Source: Arthrobacter sp. S41 (GTDB lineage Bacteria > Actinomycetota > Actinomycetes > Actinomycetales > Micrococcaceae). From it: a DNA stretch of 64,000 nucleotides. The notes under the pieces were generated by a model, which ran no database searches, was not told the origin of the DNA, and worked only from the letters and a program-made list of their open reading frames with translations. The stretch's first letter is position 1, and each line of letters starts with the position of its first letter. The DNA lies in assembly GCF_004320535.1 (NCBI RefSeq), contig NZ_SIHY01000002.1, positions 124,001 to 188,000 on the forward strand, read 5' to 3'. Made by a program: the position numbers and the translations under genes. This document shows positions 1 through 8,528 of the stretch, piece after piece.

Positions 1-1097
1 CCAGCAAATGTCTGGTGACCACGTCCTGAGCCGAGTTCACGAATAATCTGACGAACCGTCAGATTTTTGCGGTATCCCAGATCCAAAATCAGGTCGCGAC
101 GTGAGGTGGATTTTTCCTTGGAAGTCGCTGTCTCCAGCCCCTCGGGGAGCACCTCGTCAAGCTCCAAAACATCCGGGGCTACGTGCAGTTGCTGCGCCAA
201 GGTCTTCTTTGCATACTCCGGAAGAATCAAGTCATCCAAGGCATCAGCCAGCTCAAGAGCTTCAGCTTCCGTTGATCCGAGGATGGGAACGATACCCGGC
301 AAAACTTTGACGGACTGCTCGGAGCGTCCGTAGCCCACGGCCTTGGTCTTGATCTCTTGATAGAAGTCCCTTGCTGATTCGAAGGACTGATGAGCCGTGA
401 ATATAGCTTCAGCCCATTGACCGGCAAATTCCTTGCCCGCCTGTGAGGCTCCGGCTTGAATAATCACCGGGTGTCCTTGAGGCGAACGCGGAACGTTCAG
501 CGCTCCCGCTACCTGGAAGTGCTCCCCCACATGAGCGGCTGGATGAATCTTGGCCGGATCCGCCCACGTGCCACTTGCCTTGTCAGCGATGACCGCATCT
601 GGCTCCCACGAATTCCACAATTTTTTCACCACGCTCAGGAACTCGTGCGCCCTGGCGTAGCGCTGTGAACTATCAAGCTGTGACTGTTGGGAAAAATTCT
701 GCGCAGCTGCGTCACCGGCAGTGGTCACAACATTCCAGCCTGCTCGTCCATTGCTGATCAGATCCAGCGTTGCGAACCGGCGAGCAAGGTTATAAGGATT
801 GTTGTAGCTAGTGGAAGCCGTAGCGATCAGTCCAATATTTTTAGTCACCGGCGCAATAGCGGAAAGCAGTGTCACTGGGTCCAGGATTCCGGCTGGTCGT
901 TGTGCCACCGGCCCTTGAAGCACCGGTCCGTCAGCAAAGAAGATTGCGTCGAGTTTGGCCTTTTCCGCAAGCTGCGCCAAGCGAATGTAGTGGTCAACTT
1001 CTGTTCCTGCATGGGGGTCGCTCTCGGGCAATCGCCACGAGGACTCGTGGTGCCCGGTAGTTAGCAAGAATGCGTTGAGGGTTAAAGTGCGTGCCAT
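1..1097 (-). CDS. NtaA/SnaA/DszA-family FMN-dependent monooxygenase, 3' end cut by window
   Basis: About 365 codons are open from the ATG at 1097 to the window edge; family members are usually near 440-460 residues, so the C-terminus is missing. The start reads MARTLTLNAFLLTTGHHESS. FFADG near residue 46 and the block TASTSYNNPYNLARRFATLD followed by SNGRAGWNVVTT are hallmarks of the nitrilotriacetate/pristinamycin/dibenzothiophene monooxygenase group, bacterial-luciferase-like TIM barrels that use reduced FMN supplied by a separate reductase. It is the last gene visible after the sulfonate-type ABC importer on the same strand, 32 bases away, so it probably oxidises the imported compound to release sulfur or nitrogen. 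The substrate cannot be read from the sequence. Confidence 0.9.
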   Translation of the reverse strand, partial: MARTLTLNAFLLTTGHHESSWRLPESDPHAGTEVDHYIRLAQLAEKAKLDAIFFADGPVLQGPVAQRPAGILDPVTLLSAIAPVTKNIGLIATASTSYNNPYNLARRFATLDLISNGRAGWNVVTTAGDAAAQNFSQQSQLDSSQRYARAHEFLSVVKKLWNSWEPDAVIADKASGTWADPAKIHPAAHVGEHFQVAGALNVPRSPQGHPVIIQAGASQAGKEFAGQWAEAIFTAHQSFESARDFYQEIKTKAVGYGRSEQSVKVLPGIVPILGSTEAEALELADALDDLILPEYAKKTLAQQLHVAPDVLELDEVLPEGLETATSKEKSTSRRDLILDLGYRKNLTVRQIIRELGSGRGHQTFA

Positions 1098-1128
1098 AAT
1101 TCTGGTCCTTATCCGTGAGAGTTGAGAG

Positions 1129-1971
1129 TTAGGCGCGAGCCCAGCGCGAAAAGTGTCGCTCCAATGCCACAAGGGCTGCATTAACAACAAAGCCGAGAAT
1201 GGCGACGGTCAAGATCGCTGCATACATTTTTGGAATGAGGAAGCTGGCCTGCGAGTTGGTGATCAGATATCCAAGACCAGCTTTTGCACCGATCATTTCA
1301 GCAGCAATTAGAACCAGCACTGCAGAAGTTCCTGCCATGCGAATGCCGGTAAAGATAATCGGCACAGAGGCCGGTAGGACGACCTTTGAAAAAATCTCAA
1401 AGTTGTTTAGTCCCAGCGTTTTGCCTGCACGAATCAGCAGTGGATCTACGCTGCGTGCGCCCAGAATGGTGTTGAGCAGAACCGGGAAGAACGCTGCGTA
1501 GAGCACGATGGTGACCTTGGAGAGTTCGCCAATGCCAAGAGTGAGAGTGAATACCGGTAACAGTGCCAGGGCCGCAGTGTTTCGGAATACTTCCAGAAGC
1601 GGATTCAGAAAATCTCCGATTCGCGAGAACCATGCCACCACTAGCCCCACCGGTACACCGATCACCAGGGCAAGAAGGAAACCGATGGCTGAGCGTCCTA
1701 AGCTGGCGGAAATATGTGTCAGCAGATCTCCGCTCACGATCATTTTCCATAATTGCTGAAGTACCTCGTGCAATGGTGGAAGGAAGACCTTGGAGGCCGG
1801 TTCAAGGAGAAATTGTGGAATCAGTTCCCACACCAGTAAGAACCCGATGATTGCTCCGGAACGGTAGAGCGTTTTCCTTATCGTTGCCCCAGCTCGTCCC
1901 GTTGGTGCTGTTCGTTGCGCGGACGAAGTTTCAACTCTGATCTGCTGATCTGGCAATGCTAGTGTGCTCAT
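1129..1971 (-). CDS. ABC transporter permease, sulfonate/taurine/nitrate type (SsuC-like)
   Basis: A 280-residue inner-membrane permease of the BPD_transp_1 class. About six membrane segments are visible, the first at roughly 37-55 (AIIGFLLVWELIPQFLL). The EAA loop with its conserved glycine falls around GKTLGLNNFEIFSKVVLPAS. The length fits SsuC/TauC. Its start overlaps the ATPase gene by four bases, a sign of translational coupling. With the ATPase and lipoprotein upstream it completes one importer. The N-terminal tail of about 35 residues is longer than in most relatives and hydrophilic. Family assignment is secure; the substrate (sulfonate, taurine or another small organic compound) is inferred from the neighbouring monooxygenase. 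Confidence 0.93.
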   Translation of the reverse strand: MSTLALPDQQIRVETSSAQRTAPTGRAGATIRKTLYRSGAIIGFLLVWELIPQFLLEPASKVFLPPLHEVLQQLWKMIVSGDLLTHISASLGRSAIGFLLALVIGVPVGLVVAWFSRIGDFLNPLLEVFRNTAALALLPVFTLTLGIGELSKVTIVLYAAFFPVLLNTILGARSVDPLLIRAGKTLGLNNFEIFSKVVLPASVPIIFTGIRMAGTSAVLVLIAAEMIGAKAGLGYLITNSQASFLIPKMYAAILTVAILGFVVNAALVALERHFSRWARA

Positions 1972-2813
1972 GCTGTGGCTCCTGAAGAAATCAAGGTTTT
2001 TTCGACCGACGCGGCTACGTCTTGGCGACTGTGGCTATGTAACAGTGACCAGATGTGATGACGGTACTCACCGAACTGCTGGGTTGAGCGGATGTCATCT
2101 ACCGACTGGCGATCTTGAAGATCAATGTTCACAATTTCCTTGATCTTCCCTGGTCTGGCGGACATGACCGCCACTTTCTGCCCTAGGTAGACCGCTTCTT
2201 CAATACCGTGGGTAATAAAAACGATGGTGGTCTTGGTGCGTTTCCAGATGTCCAGCAACAGGTCTTGAAGCTGTTCGCGAGTTTGCGCATCCAGCGCTGC
2301 GAATGGCTCGTCCATGAGCAAGACCTTTGGTTCGTGGGCAAGAGCTCGGGCAATCGCTACACGCTGTCTCATTCCTCCGGAAAGTTCGTGCGGGTACTTA
2401 TCTTCCACGCCTTCTAGGCCAACCAAGCGTAGGTATTCGTGCGCTCGTATCCGGCGTTCGGCCTTGTTCAGGCCCTGACCATGTCGCGCTTGGCTTTCCA
2501 AGCCGACCTGAACATTGGCTGCTGCGGTGAGCCACGGGAACAGCGCATATTGTTGAAAGACAACTGAGCGTTCCAGGCTAGGCCCAGAAATAGGCTGCCC
2601 GTCAACGAGAACTTCGCCTTGGCTCGGTGTGCTCAACCCAGCAAGGATGTCCAACAAGGTGGACTTACCGCATCCGCTCGGTCCCACCAAGGTGAAGAAT
2701 TCGCCGTCCTCAATCCACAGATCAAGTGAATCGATGGCCGTGACTGCGCTTTGGTCGCTAGCGCCAGTACGTTGGAACTTCTTGCTCAGATTTTTGATTT
2801 CAATTCTCGACAT
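1968..2813 (-). CDS. ABC transporter ATP-binding protein, sulfonate/nitrate/taurine type (SsuB-like)
   Basis: A 281-residue cytoplasmic ATPase that powers the importer. Walker A is GPSGCGKST, the Q-loop region is FQQYALFPWLTA, the signature is LSGGMRQRVAIARAL, and Walker B is VLLMDEPFAALD followed by the switch histidine in FITHGIEEAV. This matches the SsuB/TauB/NrtD family, including its typical length. It overlaps the permease gene by four bases, and the binding-protein gene stops ten bases upstream, so the genes form one operon read toward the monooxygenase. Confidence 0.95.
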   Translation of the reverse strand: MSRIEIKNLSKKFQRTGASDQSAVTAIDSLDLWIEDGEFFTLVGPSGCGKSTLLDILAGLSTPSQGEVLVDGQPISGPSLERSVVFQQYALFPWLTAAANVQVGLESQARHGQGLNKAERRIRAHEYLRLVGLEGVEDKYPHELSGGMRQRVAIARALAHEPKVLLMDEPFAALDAQTREQLQDLLLDIWKRTKTTIVFITHGIEEAVYLGQKVAVMSARPGKIKEIVNIDLQDRQSVDDIRSTQQFGEYRHHIWSLLHSHSRQDVAASVEKTLISSGATA

Positions 2814-2822
2814 GATCGGTCA

Positions 2823-3857
2823 TTACCCTTCGCTCGCGAGATCGTTAAATTCGTTGGTGTAGTACTCGCTGGGTGTTATTTCACCGTCAACGATTCCGGT
2901 GCTCTTCAACCATTCGGACCATCGGCTGAAGTCTTCATCTGAGATCGGCGCATTCTTGCCTACGCCATAACCGTTGAAATACTGCAGAGCTTCAACATCT
3001 TCGCCACGATCTCTGGACTCGATGATGTCCGTCAATTTTCTGAGCACTTCTTCACGTGAATGCGATGACGCCCAGTTCGCCGCTTTGGCGGTACCCGTTG
3101 CCAGAGCATGTGCCGCTTCGGGATATTCAGCGATGAAATCGTCACGCAATACGTATTCACCACCATTGAAGTTGTCAAAAACTTCAGTGTCCCGGAAGAC
3201 TTCCCGCAGATCCCCTTGTTTCACGGCATGGACCTGGGCTGCACCAGAGAGTGCCCCGACGTCTACCTGATGGGTGCGAACCGCTTGCTCGGTATCTGTC
3301 GGCGGCAGAACGACTAGCTGAACTTGGTCAATCTCGTCCGGGCTTAATCCTTGTGCTTTCAGATAGGTGTGGATCACGGCTTCGGAGTGAGCTCCGAGGG
3401 TGTTGACCGCGACAGTCTTTCCAATCAGATCCCGGGCTTCTTTAATGCCGCCGTCTTTCGCGGCATAAAAACCAACAAAGTAATCGTCATTGGAGCCGTA
3501 GTATGAGGCGACCGCGGTCACCGGGGAGCCAGCTTCTTGTAGCTTTACAACTGCGCCGGCAAATGCGCCACCGATGTCGGTCTCGCCGGTCGCCGTGTTT
3601 TGAATGGACAGCGGACCGCTGGAGTTATTGCCGACCCATTCCAGCTTAATGCCGTCAAGATATCCGAGGCCGGCAGCCAGCTCAATGAGCGTTACGGTGT
3701 TGGCTGCGCCTTCGTAGCGGACATTGACGGTGCCGTCTGCATTCTTCAGATCAGTGCCGTGTGCGGAGGCTGTGCATGACGCCAGCAAAAGTGCTGGTGC
3801 CAGCAATAGCGTTGCCGCGCCTTGGCGCTGCCGTCGAGTAAGCGGGGTCTTGAACAT
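2823..3857 (-). CDS. ABC transporter substrate-binding lipoprotein, SsuA/TauA/NMT1 family
   Basis: About 344 residues from the ATG at 3857, which has AAAGGAA upstream. A longer frame opens at 3911 but would put 18 residues ahead of the signal peptide. MFKTPLTRRQRQ, a hydrophobic stretch and the lipobox LLAS-C mark a lipoprotein anchored outside the membrane. The body has the NMT1-like fold of aliphatic sulfonate and taurine binders: an early IELAAGLGYLDGIKLEWVG, then DIGGAFAGAVVKL and GKTVAVNTLGAHSEAV. It is the first gene of the importer operon, so it should set substrate choice. The compound bound cannot be told from sequence alone. Confidence 0.92.
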   Translation of the reverse strand: MFKTPLTRRQRQGAATLLLAPALLLASCTASAHGTDLKNADGTVNVRYEGAANTVTLIELAAGLGYLDGIKLEWVGNNSSGPLSIQNTATGETDIGGAFAGAVVKLQEAGSPVTAVASYYGSNDDYFVGFYAAKDGGIKEARDLIGKTVAVNTLGAHSEAVIHTYLKAQGLSPDEIDQVQLVVLPPTDTEQAVRTHQVDVGALSGAAQVHAVKQGDLREVFRDTEVFDNFNGGEYVLRDDFIAEYPEAAHALATGTAKAANWASSHSREEVLRKLTDIIESRDRGEDVEALQYFNGYGVGKNAPISDEDFSRWSEWLKSTGIVDGEITPSEYYTNEFNDLASEG

Positions 3858-4308
3858 CTTTGGTATTCCATTTCCTTTGCCGGTGCGGGCTGTTGCTAGC
3901 CATACAAGCACCTTTGGAAAGGGTCAGAAAGGGGCTCTGAAACCTGGTGAAATTCAGTGAAACGCGAAGTCAAAGTCGCTATCAGATGTCCGGAAAAGTC
4001 CTTGATGTCTGCACCTGTTGTAGCCAGAGGAAACATCGGGTCATAGTGCCTTCAGCACGGCGTTAATTTGGTTTAACAAGTCGCACAGAGTCCCGTGTTT
4101 TTAGCGGGTATCGGCGCGGGCGACTCTACGTATCAGTCATAGAAAGACATGTTCAGTATGTGTGCGGCAGTAGAAAATCAGCTTGTCGATTTTTATGATG
4201 ATCTCCAGTTCACTCGTGCAGTGAACATGTCGCACAGGTGTTATCCGGGCATAAAAAATCCCCGCCTTCCAAAAAGGAAGGCGGGGATCTTCGCACCAGT
4301 GCGAAAGA
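3858..4308. other. Intergenic region upstream of the importer operon
   Basis: No convincing gene. It must hold the promoter of the minus-strand importer operon. The rpsO terminator lies at 4253-4288. Two inverted repeats stand out: a 10-base pair of arms, GACATGTTCA at 4146-4155 and TGAACATGTC at 4222-4231, and a shorter one, GTTCAC-N7-GTGAAC, at 4208-4226. No clear -35/-10 pair was found. A frame on the plus strand from 4149 runs through these repeats into rpsO and is taken as chance. Confidence 0.5.
4253..4288 (-). terminator. Rho-independent terminator of rpsO
   Basis: A perfect 13-base stem (ATCCCCGCCTTCC at 4258-4270 with its complement at 4276-4288) with a five-base loop. Six A's at 4253-4258 become the U-run on the minus strand. 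It begins 20 bases after the rpsO stop and should separate rpsO from the importer operon. Confidence 0.93.
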
Positions 4309-4578
4309 CTACTTACGTAGGCCCAAGCGCTCGATCAGCGTACGGTAACGCTCGATGTTGGTGTTCTTCAGGTAGCCGAGCATACGACGACGACGACCAA
4401 CCAGAGCCATAAGGCCACGGCGGGTGTGGTGATCATGCTTGTGCATCTTCAGGTGCTCGGTCAGGTCCAAGATACGGCGGGACATGACGGCAATCTGAAC
4501 CTCAGGCGAACCGGTGTCACCCTCGTGGGTAGCGTAAGCCTTGATGATTTCGTTCTTGATAGTGGCATCCAATGCCAT
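4309..4578 (-). CDS. rpsO: 30S ribosomal protein S15
   Basis: An 89-residue protein with the full S15 sequence, including [35 protein letters not shown] and the C-terminal [18 protein letters not shown]. The length is exactly that of bacterial S15. It binds the central domain of 16S rRNA with S6/S18 and helps form bridges to the 50S subunit. It ends the ribF side of the housekeeping run and is followed at once by a strong terminator. In most bacteria pnp (polynucleotide phosphorylase) follows rpsO; here an ABC importer does, so pnp must lie elsewhere. Confidence 0.99.
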   Translation of the reverse strand: MALDATIKNEIIKAYATHEGDTGSPEVQIAVMSRRILDLTEHLKMHKHDHHTRRGLMALVGRRRRMLGYLKNTNIERYRTLIERLGLRK

Positions 4579-4685
4579 AACAAACTCCTAGAGTTGGACC
4601 GCGTTCATAAGTCAGTGCAAACGCCGAAGCGTCTACGGTGGAAACTCGCAACCGCGGACTGCAGCGAGAACCATCGTCAATCATA

Positions 4686-5471
4686 TCACCGACGGGCACG
4701 CCGGCGGGACCTCCAGGCATGGGTGAGATACGGCACCTGTACCTTGTCGCCCAGTTCATGACCCAGATGCTCGTTCCAATACCACCGTAGGTTTGATTCA
4801 ACCTTGGCTTGGGTTGTCGGCGAAGATTTGCGGTAGTAGCTGCGCGACTTAGTCAGCTCAACGATCTCTTCAAAATCCAGCGACATCGACCAGTGCCAAA
4901 TACCGTGTTCAGGTTTGCTGAATTCACGACCCAAAGGCGGTTCAAGCTCGGGACGGTGTACATCTCCAGCATGCATAATGCGGGCTAGCCGGTGCACCCA
5001 CGGAACAGAGACGTCGAGTTGATTCCACAATAAAGTGAGCCAACCGTGATCATGCAGCAGACGGGCAGCCTCAGCACTGGCTTTGGGATGATCCACCCAG
5101 TGCCATGCTTGCGCGTAGGTCACCAGATCAACGCTGTCCTCGTCCAAGCTGGTAGCTTCGCCCGAAGCGCACACCGTGGCCACCTGTGGAAGTCGCTTCG
5201 CCAAGACCGAGAGCATGTCTTGGGACGGATCAACAGCGGTGACGTCCAACCCCTGTGCTACCAGTTGTTCGGTAAAGATCCCCGATCCACAACCAATATC
5301 AACTGCCACTTTTGGCTGGTCCTGCAGGGTGAAGTCCAAGGCCAGCTGTGGATAGGACGGACGGATCTTGTCGTAACTCTCGGCACCGGACTGGAATGCT
5401 GACGCTAATTCGTCACGACGCTTGGCACTGACCACAAAAGCACGTTGTGGCAGAGATGGAATTTCAGACAT
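4686..5471 (-). CDS. Class I SAM-dependent methyltransferase
   Basis: A 261-residue cytoplasmic protein. Motif I is VDIGCGSG at 57-64, motif II ends in VTAVDPSQ, and LVTYAQAWHWVD matches the post-I region of the methyltransferase_11/25 type. The W/H-rich C-terminal half resembles trans-aconitate/ubiquinone-type small-molecule methyltransferases annotated only in general terms. It starts six bases before the ribF stop region and may be co-transcribed with ribF and rpsO. The C-terminus is unusually basic (WRSRRRARR). The substrate is unknown. Confidence 0.85.
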   Translation of the reverse strand: MSEIPSLPQRAFVVSAKRRDELASAFQSGAESYDKIRPSYPQLALDFTLQDQPKVAVDIGCGSGIFTEQLVAQGLDVTAVDPSQDMLSVLAKRLPQVATVCASGEATSLDEDSVDLVTYAQAWHWVDHPKASAEAARLLHDHGWLTLLWNQLDVSVPWVHRLARIMHAGDVHRPELEPPLGREFSKPEHGIWHWSMSLDFEEIVELTKSRSYYRKSSPTTQAKVESNLRWYWNEHLGHELGDKVQVPYLTHAWRSRRRARR

Positions 5472-5476
5472 GAGAC

Positions 5477-6430
5477 TTAGCGCGGTTCAACGGCCAGCAC
5501 TGCGCGAGCTTGATCCACGTCCTGGGTCATCTGCTCAATCAAAGCTTCGATACCGCGGTAGGCGACCATAGGGCGCAGGTGTGAGATAAACTCAACAACA
5601 ATCTGCTGACCATAAAGGTCAAAGTCTTCAACACCTTCATCTGGGCGGTCGATCACGTGGGCTTCTACCACCCGGGAGACACCATCAAATGTTGGGTTAG
5701 AACCCACCGAAATGGCGGCTGGCCAACGGACCTCGGCCTCGTCGATAACCCAACCGGCGTACACACCATCGGCAGGAATGATGCCGGTGGCTTCAGGATC
5801 AAGGTTTGCCGTTGGAAAACCCAACTCGCGTCCGCGGGCATGCCCGTGGACCACTTCACCGCGCATCCGGTGGGGCCGGCCGAGGATCTGGGCTGCTGCT
5901 TCAACGTTGCCTGCAGCTAGTTCTTCGCGAACCCAGGTCGAAGACAAACGACGCTTATCCCCTACGTCTTGCACGCCGATGACATCGAAGTTGTACTTCT
6001 TGCCCAGCTCTTGCATGTAGCTGAAATCGCCGGAGTTGTTACGGCCAAAGCGGACATCATGACCAACCACGACCGCGACAGCGTGAAGCTTTTCAACGAT
6101 CAGTGAGCGGACAAAATCTTCAGCGCTTTGGTCAGCAAATTCAAGGGTGTAATGGATCATCAGCGTGGCATCCAAGCCAACGCTGGCCAAGGTATCGATC
6201 CGATCAGCGATTCCCATGATCAGCTGTGGAGCAGCCTCGGGGCGATGCACCAGTGCTGGGTGCGGGTCAAAGGTGATGGCCACCGATTGAGCAGAGCGCG
6301 CCTTGGCTTGAGTGACTGCTGCGTCGAGCACTTCGCAGTGCCCCAAATGAACACCATCAAAGTTGCCAATGGTCACGACAGTGGGAGCCACATCCGTGGG
6401 GACGGCGTCCAAGCCCTTCCAATAGTGCAC
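5477..6430 (-). CDS. ribF: Bifunctional riboflavin kinase/FMN adenylyltransferase
   Basis: A 317-residue enzyme making FMN from riboflavin and then FAD. The N-terminal FAD synthetase domain has the nucleotidyltransferase motif TIGNFDGVHLGH at 20-31 and an ISSTxxR-like SSTWVREELAAG. The C-terminal riboflavin kinase domain begins near 185 with GHARGRELGFPTANL. Its length is normal for RibF. It belongs to the truB-ribF-rpsO order seen widely in bacteria, here with two small membrane-protein genes between truB and ribF. It would also serve the flavoproteins encoded in this window. Confidence 0.97.
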   Translation of the reverse strand: MHYWKGLDAVPTDVAPTVVTIGNFDGVHLGHCEVLDAAVTQAKARSAQSVAITFDPHPALVHRPEAAPQLIMGIADRIDTLASVGLDATLMIHYTLEFADQSAEDFVRSLIVEKLHAVAVVVGHDVRFGRNNSGDFSYMQELGKKYNFDVIGVQDVGDKRRLSSTWVREELAAGNVEAAAQILGRPHRMRGEVVHGHARGRELGFPTANLDPEATGIIPADGVYAGWVIDEAEVRWPAAISVGSNPTFDGVSRVVEAHVIDRPDEGVEDFDLYGQQIVVEFISHLRPMVAYRGIEALIEQMTQDVDQARAVLAVEPR

Positions 6431-6492
6431 TTTGCTCCTTTAGAAATTCTTGTGGTGAGTAGAGAACCCACCGAGGCAATTCTTACACGTCT

Positions 6493-6960
6493 TTAGGCCA
6501 GACGCTCACTGCGGTTACGGTAAAGCCACCACAAGCCAACAATTGGCAGTACCAGCGGAATGTAACCGTAGCCTTCACCGAAACCACTCCACACCGATGG
6601 GTGGGCGAAAATTTCAGGATGAGTCAATGACAAAATGCCCACAACGATCACACCAACAAGTTCAACGCTCACTGCCCACAGCGAGACAAGCCATGCGCGC
6701 GACTTAGAAGATGACAGTGAGAACGTGGCGACAATGTAGATCAGGCCGGAAAGCAATGACAGCGTGTAGGCCACCGGCGCTTCATCAAACTTGCTCACGA
6801 TTTGGTACGCACCACGAACGGTTGCCGCCAGAGACAAGATGCCATAGACCGCAATAATCACTCGGCCTAGGCCAGTGGAGCGGCTTGGCTTTGGACCTTT
6901 AGCGGCATTGCGAGATTGTGCAGCCTGCATGATCCGTGAGTTACGAGGATTCTGACTCAT
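6493..6960 (-). CDS. Hypothetical four-helix membrane protein
   Basis: A 155-residue protein with a basic N-terminal tail of about 30 residues (ending in KGPKPSRSTGLGR) and four likely membrane segments, at about 32-52, 62-80, 90-110 and 128-146. The last helix is followed by YRNRSERLA, which favours both ends inside. I do not recognise a named family. It lies 11 bases downstream of a second small membrane-protein gene and in line with truB and ribF, so it is probably part of the same transcript. No catalytic motif is visible. Confidence 0.75.
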   Translation of the reverse strand: MSQNPRNSRIMQAAQSRNAAKGPKPSRSTGLGRVIIAVYGILSLAATVRGAYQIVSKFDEAPVAYTLSLLSGLIYIVATFSLSSSKSRAWLVSLWAVSVELVGVIVVGILSLTHPEIFAHPSVWSGFGEGYGYIPLVLPIVGLWWLYRNRSERLA

Positions 6961-6971
6961 GTTGTTTACTC

Positions 6972-7334
6972 CTAGTGCCAGATTTGTTCCATACGGAACA
7001 GCATGATGAAGGTGACGGCTGCCGAGGCACCCAACACCGCATTTGACCAGCGACTCTTTTCACTGACAGCCCAGAAGAATGCCAACGGTGGCATGATCAG
7101 CGCGGTGATCAGATATCCCCAGAATTCCAGCGGGTCGCCCTGTACAGCGTTTCCGCCGGCCTGCCTGATCGCGGCAGCAACGCCGTAAACAATCAAGAAG
7201 ACTTCAGTTGCAGCTGCGCCGATAAGAGCCCAGTCATCCGGGTGCTTGCGAATGATGGTCGCCACCACAGCAACAAGCAATGCCAGTGCACAAACGATGA
7301 CTCCGGCGATGAAAAATCCGTTCAAGGCAAACAA
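6972..7334 (-). CDS. Hypothetical four-helix membrane protein
   Basis: A 120-residue, very hydrophobic protein. Segments are seen at about 4-26, 36-54, 68-88 and 96-114 (WSNAVLGASAAVTFIMLF). It carries no known motif. It starts 11 bases after the truB stop and ends 11 bases before the next small membrane gene, so all three are probably translated from one message. The pair may work together in the membrane, but nothing in the sequence says how. Similar small membrane genes sit next to truB in related actinobacteria as far as I recall. Confidence 0.72.
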   Translation of the reverse strand: MFALNGFFIAGVIVCALALLVAVVATIIRKHPDDWALIGAAATEVFLIVYGVAAAIRQAGGNAVQGDPLEFWGYLITALIMPPLAFFWAVSEKSRWSNAVLGASAAVTFIMLFRMEQIWH

Positions 7335-7345
7335 CGGTTCAACCT

Positions 7346-8269
7346 TTACTTAGCGGTGAAGACTAGGGCCGTACGAGCTTTTTCGCCCTTGTCCTCCAGC
7401 AATGCCACCAGCACCCCATTGGGTGCAAAGGCTGCGACGGTCTGGCCAGGCTCAATGTCCATGCTCAGGTGGGATGCGGCAATGGTGCGCCCGAAGGACA
7501 GCTCCATCGCTTCATCCACGCTCACCGTACGGTTAGGGAACAACGCAGCGGCAGCCTTCTCAAGGGGCAGCATGGTGAATTCATTAGCCAGCTGTTCCAG
7601 AGTGCTAGTCAGATCAATCTTGTACGGGCCAACCTCGGTACGGCGCAACTCCGTCAGGTGTCCACCAACATCGAGTGCTTCGCCCAGATCGCGTGCCAGT
7701 GCACGGATGTAGGTTCCGGAGGTGCAAGAAACGGTGACGTCCACGTCAAGGATCTTGCCGCCGTTTTCTCGACGGATTTCGTGAATCTCGAAGCGTGAAA
7801 TAGTCACCGGACGCGCCTTGAGTTCTACCTGCTCGCCGGCTCGCACACGTGCATAGGAGCGCTTACCATCAACCTTGATGGCTGAAACTTGGCTTGGTAT
7901 CTGCTCAATATCACCGCGGAGCTTTGCTACTTCACGTTCGATATCTTCATCGGTGACCGCAGCAGCAATACGCTGAGAGATAATTTCGCCTTCAGCATCG
8001 TCGGTGACAGTGTTTTGTCCCAGACGGATGGTGGCGGTGTAGGTCTTATCGTGACCAACGATGTAGGTGAGTAAGCGGGTCGCCTTGTTAACACCGACAA
8101 CAAGCACACCTGTGGCCATCGGGTCTAAGGTGCCAGCATGGCCCACCTTGCGGGTGCCTGCGAGTCTACGGATACGACCAACCACGTCGTGGGAGGTCAA
8201 TCCTTGATCTTTGTCGACTAGTACCAGGCCCGAGGCCTGCTCTTGCGTGTTCTGCCCGGCTTTACTCAC
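7346..8269 (-). CDS. truB: tRNA pseudouridine(55) synthase
   Basis: A 307-residue enzyme that makes pseudouridine 55 in the T-loop of tRNAs. The catalytic block GHAGTLDPMATGVL places the nucleophilic aspartate at residue 49. The RLGQNTVTDDAEGE segment, SGTYIRALARDLG and the C-terminal PUA-like part (AFAPNGVLVALLED) are present, and the length is typical. In many actinobacteria truB directly follows rbfA; here about 4.2 kb of other genes lie between them. It heads the truB-ribF-rpsO half of the split operon and needs its own promoter in 8270-8528. Confidence 0.98.
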   Translation of the reverse strand: MSKAGQNTQEQASGLVLVDKDQGLTSHDVVGRIRRLAGTRKVGHAGTLDPMATGVLVVGVNKATRLLTYIVGHDKTYTATIRLGQNTVTDDAEGEIISQRIAAAVTDEDIEREVAKLRGDIEQIPSQVSAIKVDGKRSYARVRAGEQVELKARPVTISRFEIHEIRRENGGKILDVDVTVSCTSGTYIRALARDLGEALDVGGHLTELRRTEVGPYKIDLTSTLEQLANEFTMLPLEKAAAALFPNRTVSVDEAMELSFGRTIAASHLSMDIEPGQTVAAFAPNGVLVALLEDKGEKARTALVFTAK

Positions 8270-8421
8270 GCCTTCCAGTATATGGCTTAGGCAGAAAATT
8301 CACCCGTCTTGCCGTTCAACCGTGGCCGATGCCACGTCGCATCCCAGATTGTTCCTGCCACGGATTGCAGATAAGTCCTTCCAGGCTCTGCGAATTGGCC
8401 GCAAAATAAATTTTTTCAAGA

Positions 8422-8453
8422 GATTCCAATCCGTTGGGCATCCTGCCCCGAAT
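8422..8453 (+). promoter_or_regulatory. SigK-type promoter of the fasciclin lipoprotein gene
   Basis: GATTCCAATCCG at 8422-8433 and CCGAAT at 8448-8453, with CCAATCC and CCGAAT 15 bases apart. The same two blocks at the same spacing precede the molybdopterin oxidoreductase gene (10788-10819). From memory, mycobacterial SigK promoters carry CCATCC-like and CCGAAT-like blocks, which these resemble. A start near 8460 would give a leader of about 70 bases. Confidence 0.7.
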
Positions 8454-8528
8454 GCTCATTGACCACCTGATCCGCACGGACAGGAAAAGGACCGACGACA
8501 TCAGTCGCGGCGAAGCAAGGAGAAAATC

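Noticed and set aside
4149-4412. A short plus-strand frame running into rpsO
   Set aside because: It crosses the rpsO terminator and the rpsO coding region in antisense and has no ribosome site.
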